Of a stretch of 25,355 nt of DNA, positions 1 through 8,030 are shown piece after piece. The position numbers and the translations under genes are program-made. This DNA is from an uncultured Barnesiella sp. (lineage in GTDB: Bacteria; Bacteroidota; Bacteroidia; Bacteroidales; Barnesiellaceae_A): NCBI GenBank assembly GCA_904502265.1, contig CAJGDT010000003.1:1-25355 (forward strand). The letters run 5' to 3'. How positions within the stretch are numbered: position 1 is the stretch's first letter; each line of letters starts with the position of its first letter. The notes beneath the pieces are model-generated. The model was not told where the DNA came from. It did no database searches and saw only the letters and a program-made list of their open reading frames with translations.

Positions 1-1142
1 TGCAACCACTCTGACAATTCATAAGCCTTTGTGCTGTTAGCGGGCTTGATGTAGAAGTCGATACCGTCGCTCGAGATGAGGTCACCATCGTTACTTACAC
101 CGTATGAGTAGAAGTTTTGGATATCTTTAAATTTGGTAAGTTCGCCAGTCTCAAGGTTGTAGAGAGTGGGGTAGCTTACAGCTGAAGCTTTGCTGATTGA
201 CAAGTCGCCTTCTTCCCATGCATACACAGTCTCGGTAGCCATGGGAGCAAGCCACTTACCATTGTTGCTTGTTACAACGGGTACTGAAGTTACCTCGAAG
301 CCGGTTTTCCATTCTGTCCAGAATTTGTATTGCCACTCGGCAAATACGGCTTGATACTCCTCAACTTGGAACATATACTCGGGGTCTCCGGGTTCTACTG
401 TAATGTAGTCATACATATTGGGTTCTTCGGCCATCCATTTTGCATAGATGTCGTTGCCGTTGAATGTCATGTCGAAGAAGGGATACTCATAAGACCACTC
501 GCTGCCGTTGTAGCGGTATACGATAGGTTGGTAGTAACGACCTTTCTTCTCAACGCACACACCTATTACAGTGTTGCCGTCGCCCGAGATGGTACGAGTT
601 GAGATAAATTGAGTCTTAGTGCCGAGGAAGTCAATCTCGGGGTTGGGAAGCTCTTCGTATTTCCAAGAGCCATCCTCTTGAAGGCGCCATACGCAGGGGA
701 ATACAGTGTAGGGCTTGTCATAGTCGATTGAACCCATAATGAAACCTACGATAGTCTTGCCATCAGGAGTAATCTCGTTGGCATAACCTTCGCTGATTTG
801 TTGGTAAGGGAAGGGGAGTCTTTCCCATTGGCCGGTCTCCACACGGAAGATTGCGGGGAGCATGTCGTGGTCTTTACCTACTACAAGACCATCGTTTGAT
901 ACATCCGAGAAGCACATGTCGTCATACTCGCCTGTTGCGGGAAGTACATACAAACGCTCCTCAACAACGTCGAAACGATAGGCTTCGGTGTATTGACGAG
1001 TACCTACAAAGTAACGTCCGTCACCCGAGATACCCATAGTTGCCCAAGGTGTGCTGGTGAAAATTACATCGCACTCTTCGTTAGCCAGAGTGGGGATGGC
1101 CATCATTGCCGATAGGGCCAAAAGAAGTAAGTTTTTTCTCAT
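1..1142 (-). CDS. Exported HAF/propeller-like repeat protein, C-terminus outside window
   Basis: This leftward reading frame is open for 380 codons from an ATG at 1142 and leaves the window at base 1, so only the N-terminal part is seen. It begins with a typical signal peptide (MRKNLLLLALSAMMAIPTLA). It then shows short repeats with a G-D/S-D-G core and a following TVIG/TIVG strand: residues 38-48 (GISGDGRYFVG), 80-89 (VSNDGLVVGK), 125-134 (TPDGKTIVGF) and 185-194 (ISGDGNTVIG). These resemble the HAF family of extracellular repeats, probably blades of a beta-propeller. The same repeat type forms the N-terminal domain of the proteins at 9950-13162 and 13357-16518, so this is a third, more divergent paralogue; whether it also ends in Fn3 domains and a T9SS tail cannot be seen. 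It is divergent from the 1455 gene. Function unknown; inferred to be periplasmic, surface-attached or secreted. Confidence 0.85.
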   Translation of the reverse strand, partial: MRKNLLLLALSAMMAIPTLANEECDVIFTSTPWATMGISGDGRYFVGTRQYTEAYRFDVVEERLYVLPATGEYDDMCFSDVSNDGLVVGKDHDMLPAIFRVETGQWERLPFPYQQISEGYANEITPDGKTIVGFIMGSIDYDKPYTVFPCVWRLQEDGSWKYEELPNPEIDFLGTKTQFISTRTISGDGNTVIGVCVEKKGRYYQPIVYRYNGSEWSYEYPFFDMTFNGNDIYAKWMAEEPNMYDYITVEPGDPEYMFQVEEYQAVFAEWQYKFWTEWKTGFEVTSVPVVTSNNGKWLAPMATETVYAWEEGDLSISKASAVSYPTLYNLETGELTKFKDIQNFYSYGVSNDGDLISSDGIDFYIKPANSTKAYELSEWL

Positions 1143-1212
1143 AATTGATTTATTGTTAGGATTATAATTGATGTTCAAGAATAGTTGTAGATTGCAATAT
1201 TTTTTTCGGGCA

Positions 1213-1220
1213 CAAAATTA
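1213..1220 (-). promoter_or_regulatory. Bacteroidota -7 box for the leftward gene
   Basis: Read on the minus strand this is TAATTTTG, an exact match to the Bacteroidota -7 consensus TAnnTTTG, about 70 bases before the leftward start codon at 1142. A TTTG lies upstream (minus strand, 1245-1248), but the 24-base spacing is longer than the usual 19-21, so the -33 element is uncertain. Confidence 0.5.
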
Positions 1221-1356
1221 CAATAATATTATATATTAATTGTGCAAAATGCATGTTTAATTTTTCTTGTTTGTTAATAATTGTAAAACAATTAATTCGA
1301 GTGGTGGGTGATATGGGTCTTTTTAGGCTTTTTTCCTTAAAAACATGTTGCTACTA

Positions 1357-1387
1357 TTGTACGAATTGTGATAAATGCATAAATTTG
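1357..1387 (+). promoter_or_regulatory. Bacteroidota -33/-7 promoter for the 1455 gene
   Basis: TTG at 1357-1359 and TAAATTTG at 1380-1387 are separated by 20 bases, matching the Bacteroidota TTTG/TAnnTTTG promoter pattern with correct spacing. Transcription would start near 1393-1396, giving a leader of about 60 bases. Together with the minus-strand box at 1213-1220 this accounts for most of the 312-base divergent gap at 1143-1454; the rest is AT-rich and holds no convincing gene. Confidence 0.6.
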
Positions 1388-1415
1388 CACCTTGAAAAAT
1401 ATTGTGTTTTTGAAA

Positions 1416-1449
1416 CTAAAAAAAACAATACATATCTAAAAAAAACAAT
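1416..1449 (+). repeat. 14-bp direct repeat in A-rich leader
   Basis: The 14-mer CTAAAAAAAACAAT occurs exactly at 1416-1429 and again at 1436-1449, with a 20-base period. The second copy ends five bases before the start codon of the 1455 gene. There is no Shine-Dalgarno sequence, and A-rich leaders of this sort are usual for well-translated Bacteroidota genes. The repeat could be slippage-derived or a regulator or translation-enhancer site. Confidence 0.7.
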
Positions 1450-1454
1450 CGCTT

Positions 1455-4400
1455 ATGAAAACTAGATTACTAACAATCTGTATGAGCCTTTTTGTTGCTT
1501 TGTCGGCAATGATGGCTCAAGCCGATGTGAAGCTTACTTATCGTGAAAAGTATGGCGACCACATGGGTACATCTTCGGCTTGTCAAGCCAAAGATTACTA
1601 CTTCTTTAATGCCAAGGGCGACACTGTGCGTCACGTCTTCCACACTGCCGGTACTTCGGGTGTGTTTGATGTGCAAAATGTACACTATTACAACTATAAT
1701 GAGAAGGGTGAGTTGATTAGTGTAACCGACTATCAATATCGTCCTGCTTATAACGACTGGTCACGTCGTGATAGTATTGCTTATGAGTACGATGCCAATG
1801 GTCGCAAAATTGCCGAAATCGGTGGACGTAACACATTCCGCTATACTTATGACGATAATGGTAACATCGTTTCTGAGGAGGTCTCTGTTTCTGCAACCGG
1901 TATGGTAATACAAAATATTACTTACTCAGATTTCGTTCCTGGTACTGTAAACAAACCCCGTAAGTACGATGCCGAAAGTAATGCTTACTCTACTCACACA
2001 TATTCTGGTACTATTGTCTATGATGCAGCTAACCGTGTTATCGCAGACGATCGTCTTACCATCTCAGGTTCTAAGATGCAACGTCTTGAGTATGTGTACG
2101 ATGCCAATGGCGTGTGTGTGAGCGAGAAGTGGTATACATCTACTAGCTGGACACCCGAGCAAATCACCCCTGGTAGCGAGGCCGATACTTTGATGTTCAG
2201 CAAGGAGATTACTCGCACTCTCAAGAACGATAAATATTATCAAGTGGTAGAGCGTGTTAAGGATGTGATTTCTTGGGATGAGGACTTCAACTATATCTAT
2301 GGTTGGGTGTCTCAGCCTGCTACCTATCATGAGTATTATGCCAATGCCAATGAGACAACTACTCCCACAGGCTTGACTTTGCAAAATGTATCTACTGATG
2401 CTGAGCCTAACTCGGTAAAAATCACTGCACAAGCTCCTGCTGCCTTGACAGGTGCGCAATATATCATCTGGCGCAACTGGGAGATTGCAGCAATTGTAGA
2501 TGCTGCTGATGGCGTTATTGAGTATATCGACCGCAATGTTGAGAGCCGCACTCACGCTTATTTTGTGCAAGCATACGATGCTACTAAGGGTATTTACTAT
2601 AATACTACCGACCTCTCTACCATTAACATGTCGGTTCGCTTGGCTTCTGTAACTAATATCAAGATGGTTGCCGGTCGTAAGGATACTGCCAGAGACGCTC
2701 AGACAGGTGCTACTTATGATACTTATATGATCACATTGCAATGGGAAGCTCCTGTGTGCGACTACGAGGTGAAGAAGTATGATATATATCAAAAACCCTT
2801 TGCAATGCCTATTGCAACTGTGGCCGGTGATGTGCTTACAGCCGAATTGAGCATGCCCGATTCTGAGACTGCCGATATTCGCATCGATGCAATCTATGAC
2901 TTGGGTATCGCTACCGGTGATTATTTTACCTTCTCATGGGATAGCTCTAAAGACTTCAATGGTGAACAACCTGTTGATGTTCTTACACTCGTTAAGCAAG
3001 ATGAGAACGGTCACTTGATTTTGGATCTTTACAATGCCGACAATAATATCTATCGTAAAAAAGTATTGATGCCTACAACTGAGGGTATAGGTCCCGAGTA
3101 TCAATACTACTACAACTACGAGAATGGTTTGCTCGCTGAGAACTACTATATCCAATACAAAGATATGGGCGTGTGGACCGATCCTAAGGAGCACTTTGTC
3201 TATACTTACGACGAGCAAGGTCGTCTTGTGAAGAAGGAGAATCTCCAAACATACAACGAGATGTATGAGTACAAGTACGACGAGCAAGGCCGTTTGGTTG
3301 AGTATACCAAGTATGGTAAGACCGACCGTAGCAATCCTGATGCTGCATACGACAAGCCTTATAGCACTGTAGCTTACAGCGACTTTGATGATAATAACAA
3401 TCCTCGACGAATGGATTATACCGACCACTTGTATGCTACCGGTAGCTACTTTGTATTCTATACATACGATGCCAAGGGTAATGTACTTGTAGAGGAGTCT
3501 TGGGAGCCTAATGCTCAAAATCCCGAAGGTCGTGTTGCCAACTATAAGTATGAGAATACTTACGATGAGTATGGCGTGATTACAGAGCGCGTTATGAGCA
3601 ACCGTAACTGGGATACCGATGGCTTTATTTATGCTACTCGCGAAACACGCACACGTGTATCTGATACTCAATACGACTATGTAATTTACAACTACGTTGA
3701 GCGCGAGCAAGAGTGGGCTGTATATCGTTCACACACTGAGTATTATGCTGTACTTGATGGCGCATATGCTCCTCGTGATTTGAAAGTCGATTATATCAGC
3801 AATGCCAACTTTACCAATGCTGTTCAACTTACATGTACTGTTCCTGAGAAAGAAGTTCCCAATGCACAATACATTGTATGGTTCGACTGGCAACCCGTCG
3901 ATACAGTAGCAGCCGTTGGTGGTAAGATTACAGCTATTGTAGAGAACTTGCCCAACGGTCGTGAAGTTGAGTTCCTCGTACAATCGTACGATGCCGTGAA
4001 TGATGTTATGTACAACGTATCTAACGTTGCTACAGCAAGCTATACAATCGAGTTGGCTCCTATCAGCAACTTGCGTTTCAAAGAGCAAACAATTGGCGAA
4101 TTTACCGATGGTCAAGGTGGCAAGCACCCTGCTTACTGGATCCACTTTACATGGGATGCACCCGAAACCGACCTTGAGGTAATTGGTTATAACGTTTACG
4201 AAAAGGGTTGGGTAGTGCCCCAAAGCACTGTTACCAACACTTGCGACAGTATCTCAATCTATCGTGAAGAAAACTTCAACTCGCCCGACCAACAAAAAGA
4301 GGTTGCTGTTGAGGTTACAGTTCTCTATGAGGTAGGTGAGTCGGAGCGTGTAGGCGAAACATTCAGTGTTGCTAATATGGGCGTTGAGAGCGTGAAAGTA

Positions 4401-4598
4401 GCTCAAGCCTATGTTGAGGGTAATACTCTCTACACTCGCAATGTTGCCGATGTTGTAGTATACAACGCTGCAGGTGTAGCTGTTGTTAGTCGTGCCGCTG
4501 TAGAGTCTGTTGACTTGTCATCAATGCCTGCCGGCGTATATGTTGCCGCTGTTAAGACCGGCGATAAGTTGCAAATTATCAAGTTTGCTCGTCGCTAA
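1455..4598 (+). CDS. Large exported YD-repeat/Fn3 protein with T9SS-like C-terminal tail (paralogue A)
   Basis: The 1047-residue protein starts with a signal peptide ending near residue 23 (LSAMMAQA). It is built as two similar halves. Residues about 78-230 and 548-745 carry RHS/YD-like repeats (YEYDANGRKIAE, YTYDDNGNIVSE, YTYDEQGRLVKK, YKYDEQGRLVEY). Each block is followed by a pair of Fn3-like domains, about 303-495 and 770-975, sharing the strands AQYIIWR/AQYIVWF and FVQAYDA/LVQSYDA. The end (about 985-1047) looks like a T9SS type A sorting domain: VVYNAAG, DLSSMPAGVYV, then a basic tail; it lacks the usual YPNP opening. No RHS core, DPxG hyper-repeat cleavage motif or toxin-like tail is present, so this is not a classical polymorphic toxin. 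It is followed by a terminator and by paralogue B. The function is unrecognised; an adhesive or glycan/protein-binding surface role is inferred. Confidence 0.85.
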   Translation: MKTRLLTICMSLFVALSAMMAQADVKLTYREKYGDHMGTSSACQAKDYYFFNAKGDTVRHVFHTAGTSGVFDVQNVHYYNYNEKGELISVTDYQYRPAYNDWSRRDSIAYEYDANGRKIAEIGGRNTFRYTYDDNGNIVSEEVSVSATGMVIQNITYSDFVPGTVNKPRKYDAESNAYSTHTYSGTIVYDAANRVIADDRLTISGSKMQRLEYVYDANGVCVSEKWYTSTSWTPEQITPGSEADTLMFSKEITRTLKNDKYYQVVERVKDVISWDEDFNYIYGWVSQPATYHEYYANANETTTPTGLTLQNVSTDAEPNSVKITAQAPAALTGAQYIIWRNWEIAAIVDAADGVIEYIDRNVESRTHAYFVQAYDATKGIYYNTTDLSTINMSVRLASVTNIKMVAGRKDTARDAQTGATYDTYMITLQWEAPVCDYEVKKYDIYQKPFAMPIATVAGDVLTAELSMPDSETADIRIDAIYDLGIATGDYFTFSWDSSKDFNGEQPVDVLTLVKQDENGHLILDLYNADNNIYRKKVLMPTTEGIGPEYQYYYNYENGLLAENYYIQYKDMGVWTDPKEHFVYTYDEQGRLVKKENLQTYNEMYEYKYDEQGRLVEYTKYGKTDRSNPDAAYDKPYSTVAYSDFDDNNNPRRMDYTDHLYATGSYFVFYTYDAKGNVLVEESWEPNAQNPEGRVANYKYENTYDEYGVITERVMSNRNWDTDGFIYATRETRTRVSDTQYDYVIYNYVEREQEWAVYRSHTEYYAVLDGAYAPRDLKVDYISNANFTNAVQLTCTVPEKEVPNAQYIVWFDWQPVDTVAAVGGKITAIVENLPNGREVEFLVQSYDAVNDVMYNVSNVATASYTIELAPISNLRFKEQTIGEFTDGQGGKHPAYWIHFTWDAPETDLEVIGYNVYEKGWVVPQSTVTNTCDSISIYREENFNSPDQQKEVAVEVTVLYEVGESERVGETFSVANMGVESVKVAQAYVEGNTLYTRNVADVVVYNAAGVAVVSRAAVESVDLSSMPAGVYVAAVKTGDKLQIIKFARR

Positions 4599-4620
4599 TT
4601 CTTAGACATATTTCCTATCG

Positions 4621-4659
4621 AGAGGTCGCATCGTTATATCGGTGCGACCTCTTGTTGTT
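4621..4659 (+). terminator. Hairpin terminator after the 1455 gene
   Basis: The arms at 4621-4633 and 4640-4652 pair over 13 positions (AGAGGTCGCA with TGCGACCTCT, extended inward by three pairs including one G-T) around a TTATAT loop. A short T-rich tail (TGTTGTT) follows. It begins 22 bases after the stop codon, so paralogues A and B are probably separate transcription units. Confidence 0.75.
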
Positions 4660-4752
4660 AATTGCCTAATTGTGAATATTTGAAAGTGTTAAAAAGTATT
4701 AATGCATAACTATTTGCATGTACGCGTATGTATAAATATAAGCTATTAATCG

Positions 4753-4760
4753 TAACTTTG
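4753..4760 (+). promoter_or_regulatory. Bacteroidota -7 box for the 4799 gene
   Basis: TAACTTTG is an exact TAnnTTTG match 38 bases before the start codon of the 4799 gene and downstream of the preceding terminator. No TTTG lies at the usual 19-21-base spacing; the nearest is at 4713-4716, so only the -7 element is supported. Confidence 0.5.
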
Positions 4761-4798
4761 CACCCAATAATTTTATTTTTAACCAATCAATTTTACCA

Positions 4799-7700
4799 AT
4801 GAAGAAAAATCTACTCTCAATGAGTTTGTGCGCAGCTTTGTTTGCAACAGCTCTTCAGGTGAATGCTGAGCCCACTATGGTAGCCTCTTACAAGTTAGGC
4901 GATAGTATGGGTGCTTCTGGCGTTACACTCAAATCAATCAATCTTTATGACGGTGAAAACAAGGTACAACGTACTTATGAGATTGCTACTGACTACAATG
5001 GCGACTCTTACACCGAGACCATTATTACTTACACTTACAACGAACGTGGTCTCTTAGAGCGTGCGTATAACGTTCAATACCAACCCGCATACGGTAAGTG
5101 GGAACCCAAAGACGAGTGTGTATATCAATATGACGATCAAGGTCGTCTTATCAAAGAAGATACTGCCAACCGCGGTAATTCTTACACATACAACGAGCAA
5201 GGTTTCTTGGTAAATGAGAAGTATTACAGCAATACTACTCCCACAACTATCCAAGATATCAGCTATTTTGATTTCGATGCCAACGGCAACCCCGCACGTG
5301 CTGAGTCTGACGGCTATCAATCTGACTACCGTTTTGATGCAGTTTATTCTTATGATGCTATGGGTCGTTGCATCGACATCATGCGTCATTGTGTAAACGG
5401 AGCTGTACACAGCCGCGATACATACACTTACGACGAAGCTGGTGTGTTGGTTAACAAATACGAGTACATGTCGGCTTATGGAAAAGCCGGTCGTGAAAGT
5501 GCTACTCCCGGTTCTGAGAAAGATACCTTGCGCTTCAACTACCACAACGAGCGTACTGCTCTTGGTAATGGCTGGTATAACAAGATTACTTGGACTTGGG
5601 ATACTATCCTCAAAATGTGGACAAAGGGTTCTACTACATACAACGAACTCTATGTAAACCTCGATGGTGCTTACGCTCCTCTCAACGCTGTTGCTGAGAA
5701 TGTTTCTACTCCCGAGCGTCCCAATACTGTTAAGGTTACTGCCGACGCTCCCGCTACACTTCCCGTTGCCAACACAAGCTACGTCATCTGGCGTAACGGT
5801 ATGATGATTGCTACTGTTGAGGCTGTTAATGGCAAAATCGAATACTTCGACGAGAATGTTGAGAACGCCAGCTATGAGTACTTCGTTCAAGCATACGACG
5901 CTGCCAACGATGTATACTACAATGCGAGTGACGTTGCTGCTGTCGATGTAAAAATGCCCCTCAGCTATGCCGAGAACATTCGCGTAGTTGGTGGTTATCA
6001 TGGCACATACAACGACCCCGATGCAGGTGCATACGAGTCATTCTTTATCAAGCTTGCTTGGGATGTTAAACCCTGCGATGATCCCGTTCTTGGTTACAAA
6101 GTATGGGTATATCCTTGGGCTTATCCTCTCGTAGAGATTAACGGTGATGTAAAAGAGTGCGAGTTGAGCATGGTTGACGACGAGGCTGCCAATATCCGCG
6201 TTGACGTTGTGTATGAGCACGGCGTACAAGAGGGCGAATATGTTACTTTGTTCTGGGATAACAGCGTCGACTTCGAAGGCGAACCCACTGTGAAATACTA
6301 TGTTTCATATGAGAAGAACTATGGCGACCACATGGGTACTCCCGGTGCTTCAAGCATCAACTACTACATCTACGACAACAACAACAACCTCTCTCGTCGC
6401 ATCGACTACGGTTATCAAACCGATGGTAGCGCCGTTCCTACTTACCACTACTTCTATGAGTATAACCAAAATGGCCAAATCATCTCTGAGTTCTATCGTC
6501 AAATGAACTCTTTGGGTGAGTGGGGTAAGAACAAAATGACTTATGTTTATACATACGACTCTTATGGTCGCTTGGCTACTAAAGAGGATACTACTTCACA
6601 CCGTCTCTATGAGTACTTCTACGACCTTACCGGCCGTCTTACTTCAATGACCGATAAGACAAGAACTTACGGTTCTAACGAGTATGACAAGTTGAACTCT
6701 ACTACCAACTATGTTACTTACGACGAGAAAGGCAATCCTACTTATGTAGAGTATGTACACCACGCTTATGCTTCAAGCTGCTACAACACTACATATACTT
6801 ATGACGATCAAAACCGTGTGCTCGTTCAAGAGTCTCGCACTCCCGAAGGCTTGGCTTACGAGAAGTTTGAGTACACTTACGACAAATATGGTGTTATTAC
6901 ATTGCAAGTACGTTATATACCTTGGTACGATGAAGTGACTTATCAACCTACCGAGAATTTCGTTGCCTCAACACGCACAGTTCGCGAGGCTCAAGGTGGC
7001 ATGGTTTACAAGGCTTACGACGAAAACTATGACATCAAGGGCGATAAGTGGAGCAATACCAACAAACGTTACACAATGGAGACTTACTCGCCCCTCAACG
7101 GCGCTCTTACTCCTCAAAACCTCGTAGTTACCGACGCATCTACTCCCGAGTCGCCCAATACTATCGAGATTGAATGTAACTATCCCAAAATCAAACTTGC
7201 CAACGCTCAATACATCATCTGGCGTGGTTGCACTCCCGTCGACACTGTTGACGCTCCTGCTACTCAAGGTATCATCCGCTACCGTGATGTAAATGTTGGT
7301 AACGGTACTTACGAGTACATCGTTCAAACATACGATGCCGCTTCTGACCAATCATTCAACGCTACAGCTCCCGTAGTATTTACTTTGGAAGCTCAGTTGG
7401 ATCCCGTTAGAAACTTCCACTTTGTTGCTCAAACTGAGGGCGTTTACCGCGACAAAGAGTTGAATAGCGACCTCCCCGTTTACTGGATTAAGTTTGCATG
7501 GGATGCTCCTCAAACAGCTTTGCCCATCCTCCACTACAATGTGTACCAAGATGGCTATAAGATTCCTGTATCACAAACTACCAATACAAACGACAGTGTT
7601 TGGGTATATCGTCAAGCTCCCGAGGATATTGCTAACCAAACTACAAGCACATTTGTTGAAGTGACAGTTTCTTACTCTCTTGGTGAGTCTGTTGGTGCTA

Positions 7701-7945
7701 GCGAGACATTCCCCGTAGAAGTAGCTGCTACTGACAAGGTTAGCTTCGAAGGCTCGGCTTACGTTGCTGCCAAGACTCTCTTCACAGAACCCACTGCTGC
7801 TGTTGTAGTTTACAACGCTGCCGGTAGTGTAGTGGCAACTTACAGCAACAAACAACAATATGACCTCTCGGCTCTTGCCTCGGGTGTATATGTTGCCGTT
7901 GTGAAAGTTGGTAACGATGTTCAAATTGTTAAAGTTGCTCTCTAA
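4799..7945 (+). CDS. Large exported YD-repeat/Fn3 protein with T9SS-like C-terminal tail (paralogue B)
   Basis: This 1048-residue paralogue of the 1455 product has the same order of parts: signal peptide (MKKNLLSMSLCAALFATALQ, cleavage near residue 23), YD-like repeats about 75-225 (YTYNERGLLER, YQYDDQGRLIKE, YTYDEAGVLVNK), Fn3-like pair about 290-490, second YD block about 550-705 (YTYDSYGRLATK, YTYDDQNRVLVQ), second Fn3-like pair about 770-975, and a sorting-domain-like end about 985-1048 (VVVYNAAGSVV, DLSALASGVYVAVVK). Residues 508-514 (YGDHMGT) match residues 33-39 of paralogue A, meaning the middle of B resembles the start of A. Phe, Tyr and Asn codons end in C noticeably often and Gln is almost always CAA, which suggests selection for high expression. 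Its function is unrecognised; export and surface display or release are inferred from the signal peptide and tail. Confidence 0.85.
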   Translation: MKKNLLSMSLCAALFATALQVNAEPTMVASYKLGDSMGASGVTLKSINLYDGENKVQRTYEIATDYNGDSYTETIITYTYNERGLLERAYNVQYQPAYGKWEPKDECVYQYDDQGRLIKEDTANRGNSYTYNEQGFLVNEKYYSNTTPTTIQDISYFDFDANGNPARAESDGYQSDYRFDAVYSYDAMGRCIDIMRHCVNGAVHSRDTYTYDEAGVLVNKYEYMSAYGKAGRESATPGSEKDTLRFNYHNERTALGNGWYNKITWTWDTILKMWTKGSTTYNELYVNLDGAYAPLNAVAENVSTPERPNTVKVTADAPATLPVANTSYVIWRNGMMIATVEAVNGKIEYFDENVENASYEYFVQAYDAANDVYYNASDVAAVDVKMPLSYAENIRVVGGYHGTYNDPDAGAYESFFIKLAWDVKPCDDPVLGYKVWVYPWAYPLVEINGDVKECELSMVDDEAANIRVDVVYEHGVQEGEYVTLFWDNSVDFEGEPTVKYYVSYEKNYGDHMGTPGASSINYYIYDNNNNLSRRIDYGYQTDGSAVPTYHYFYEYNQNGQIISEFYRQMNSLGEWGKNKMTYVYTYDSYGRLATKEDTTSHRLYEYFYDLTGRLTSMTDKTRTYGSNEYDKLNSTTNYVTYDEKGNPTYVEYVHHAYASSCYNTTYTYDDQNRVLVQESRTPEGLAYEKFEYTYDKYGVITLQVRYIPWYDEVTYQPTENFVASTRTVREAQGGMVYKAYDENYDIKGDKWSNTNKRYTMETYSPLNGALTPQNLVVTDASTPESPNTIEIECNYPKIKLANAQYIIWRGCTPVDTVDAPATQGIIRYRDVNVGNGTYEYIVQTYDAASDQSFNATAPVVFTLEAQLDPVRNFHFVAQTEGVYRDKELNSDLPVYWIKFAWDAPQTALPILHYNVYQDGYKIPVSQTTNTNDSVWVYRQAPEDIANQTTSTFVEVTVSYSLGESVGASETFPVEVAATDKVSFEGSAYVAAKTLFTEPTAAVVVYNAAGSVVATYSNKQQYDLSALASGVYVAVVKVGNDVQIVKVAL

Positions 7946-7987
7946 AGAATATCTGTGATAGACAATAACTAATAATTATATGTGTAT

Positions 7988-8012
7988 GAGTGTGCGCCTC
8001 AAGCGCACACTC
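7988..8012 (+). other. Perfect 10-bp GC-rich hairpin just upstream of the 8031 gene
   Basis: GAGTGTGCGC (7988-7997) and GCGCACACTC (8003-8012) are exact reverse complements around a five-base CTCAA loop; two or three weaker pairs extend the stem outward. No T-run follows (GTACTTATTAAAG), so it is not a classical intrinsic terminator. It lies 18 bases before the ATG at 8031, and no promoter box is visible between it and that start. It could be a partial terminator or processing/stability element between the 4799 and 8031 genes, or could affect translation of the latter. Confidence 0.7.
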
Positions 8013-8030
8013 GTACTTATTAAAGTAAAT

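Noticed and set aside
1253..1465. 70-codon open frame across the leader of the 1455 gene
   Set aside because: It overlaps the clear -33/-7 promoter and the 1455 start, is AT-driven in composition, and resembles no protein.
3180..3330. Possible CRISPR or tandem DNA repeat because of recurring TACGACGAGCAAGG-like words
   Set aside because: The recurrence follows the codons of YD-repeat motifs, is imperfect, and has no regular spacer length.
2064..3710. Long antisense open frames (about 242 and 258 codons) inside the 1455 gene
   Set aside because: They are opposite a clearly coding frame with signal peptide and domains; their Ile/Val-rich, motif-free translations are a side effect of biased codon use on the other strand.
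5054..6001. 315-codon antisense open frame in the 4799 gene
   Set aside because: Same reason: no domain, no leader or promoter signals, and composition that mirrors codon bias.
1455..7945. RHS polymorphic toxin (contact-dependent or T6SS cargo)
   Set aside because: There is no RHS core domain, no DPxG-type cleavage motif, no variable toxin tail and no immunity gene; the proteins end in sorting-domain-like tails.
7980..8030. Upstream in-frame ATG adding 17 residues to the Omp28-like protein
   Set aside because: It would place the hairpin inside the coding region and push the signal peptide away from the N-terminus; 8031 gives a standard signal peptide.
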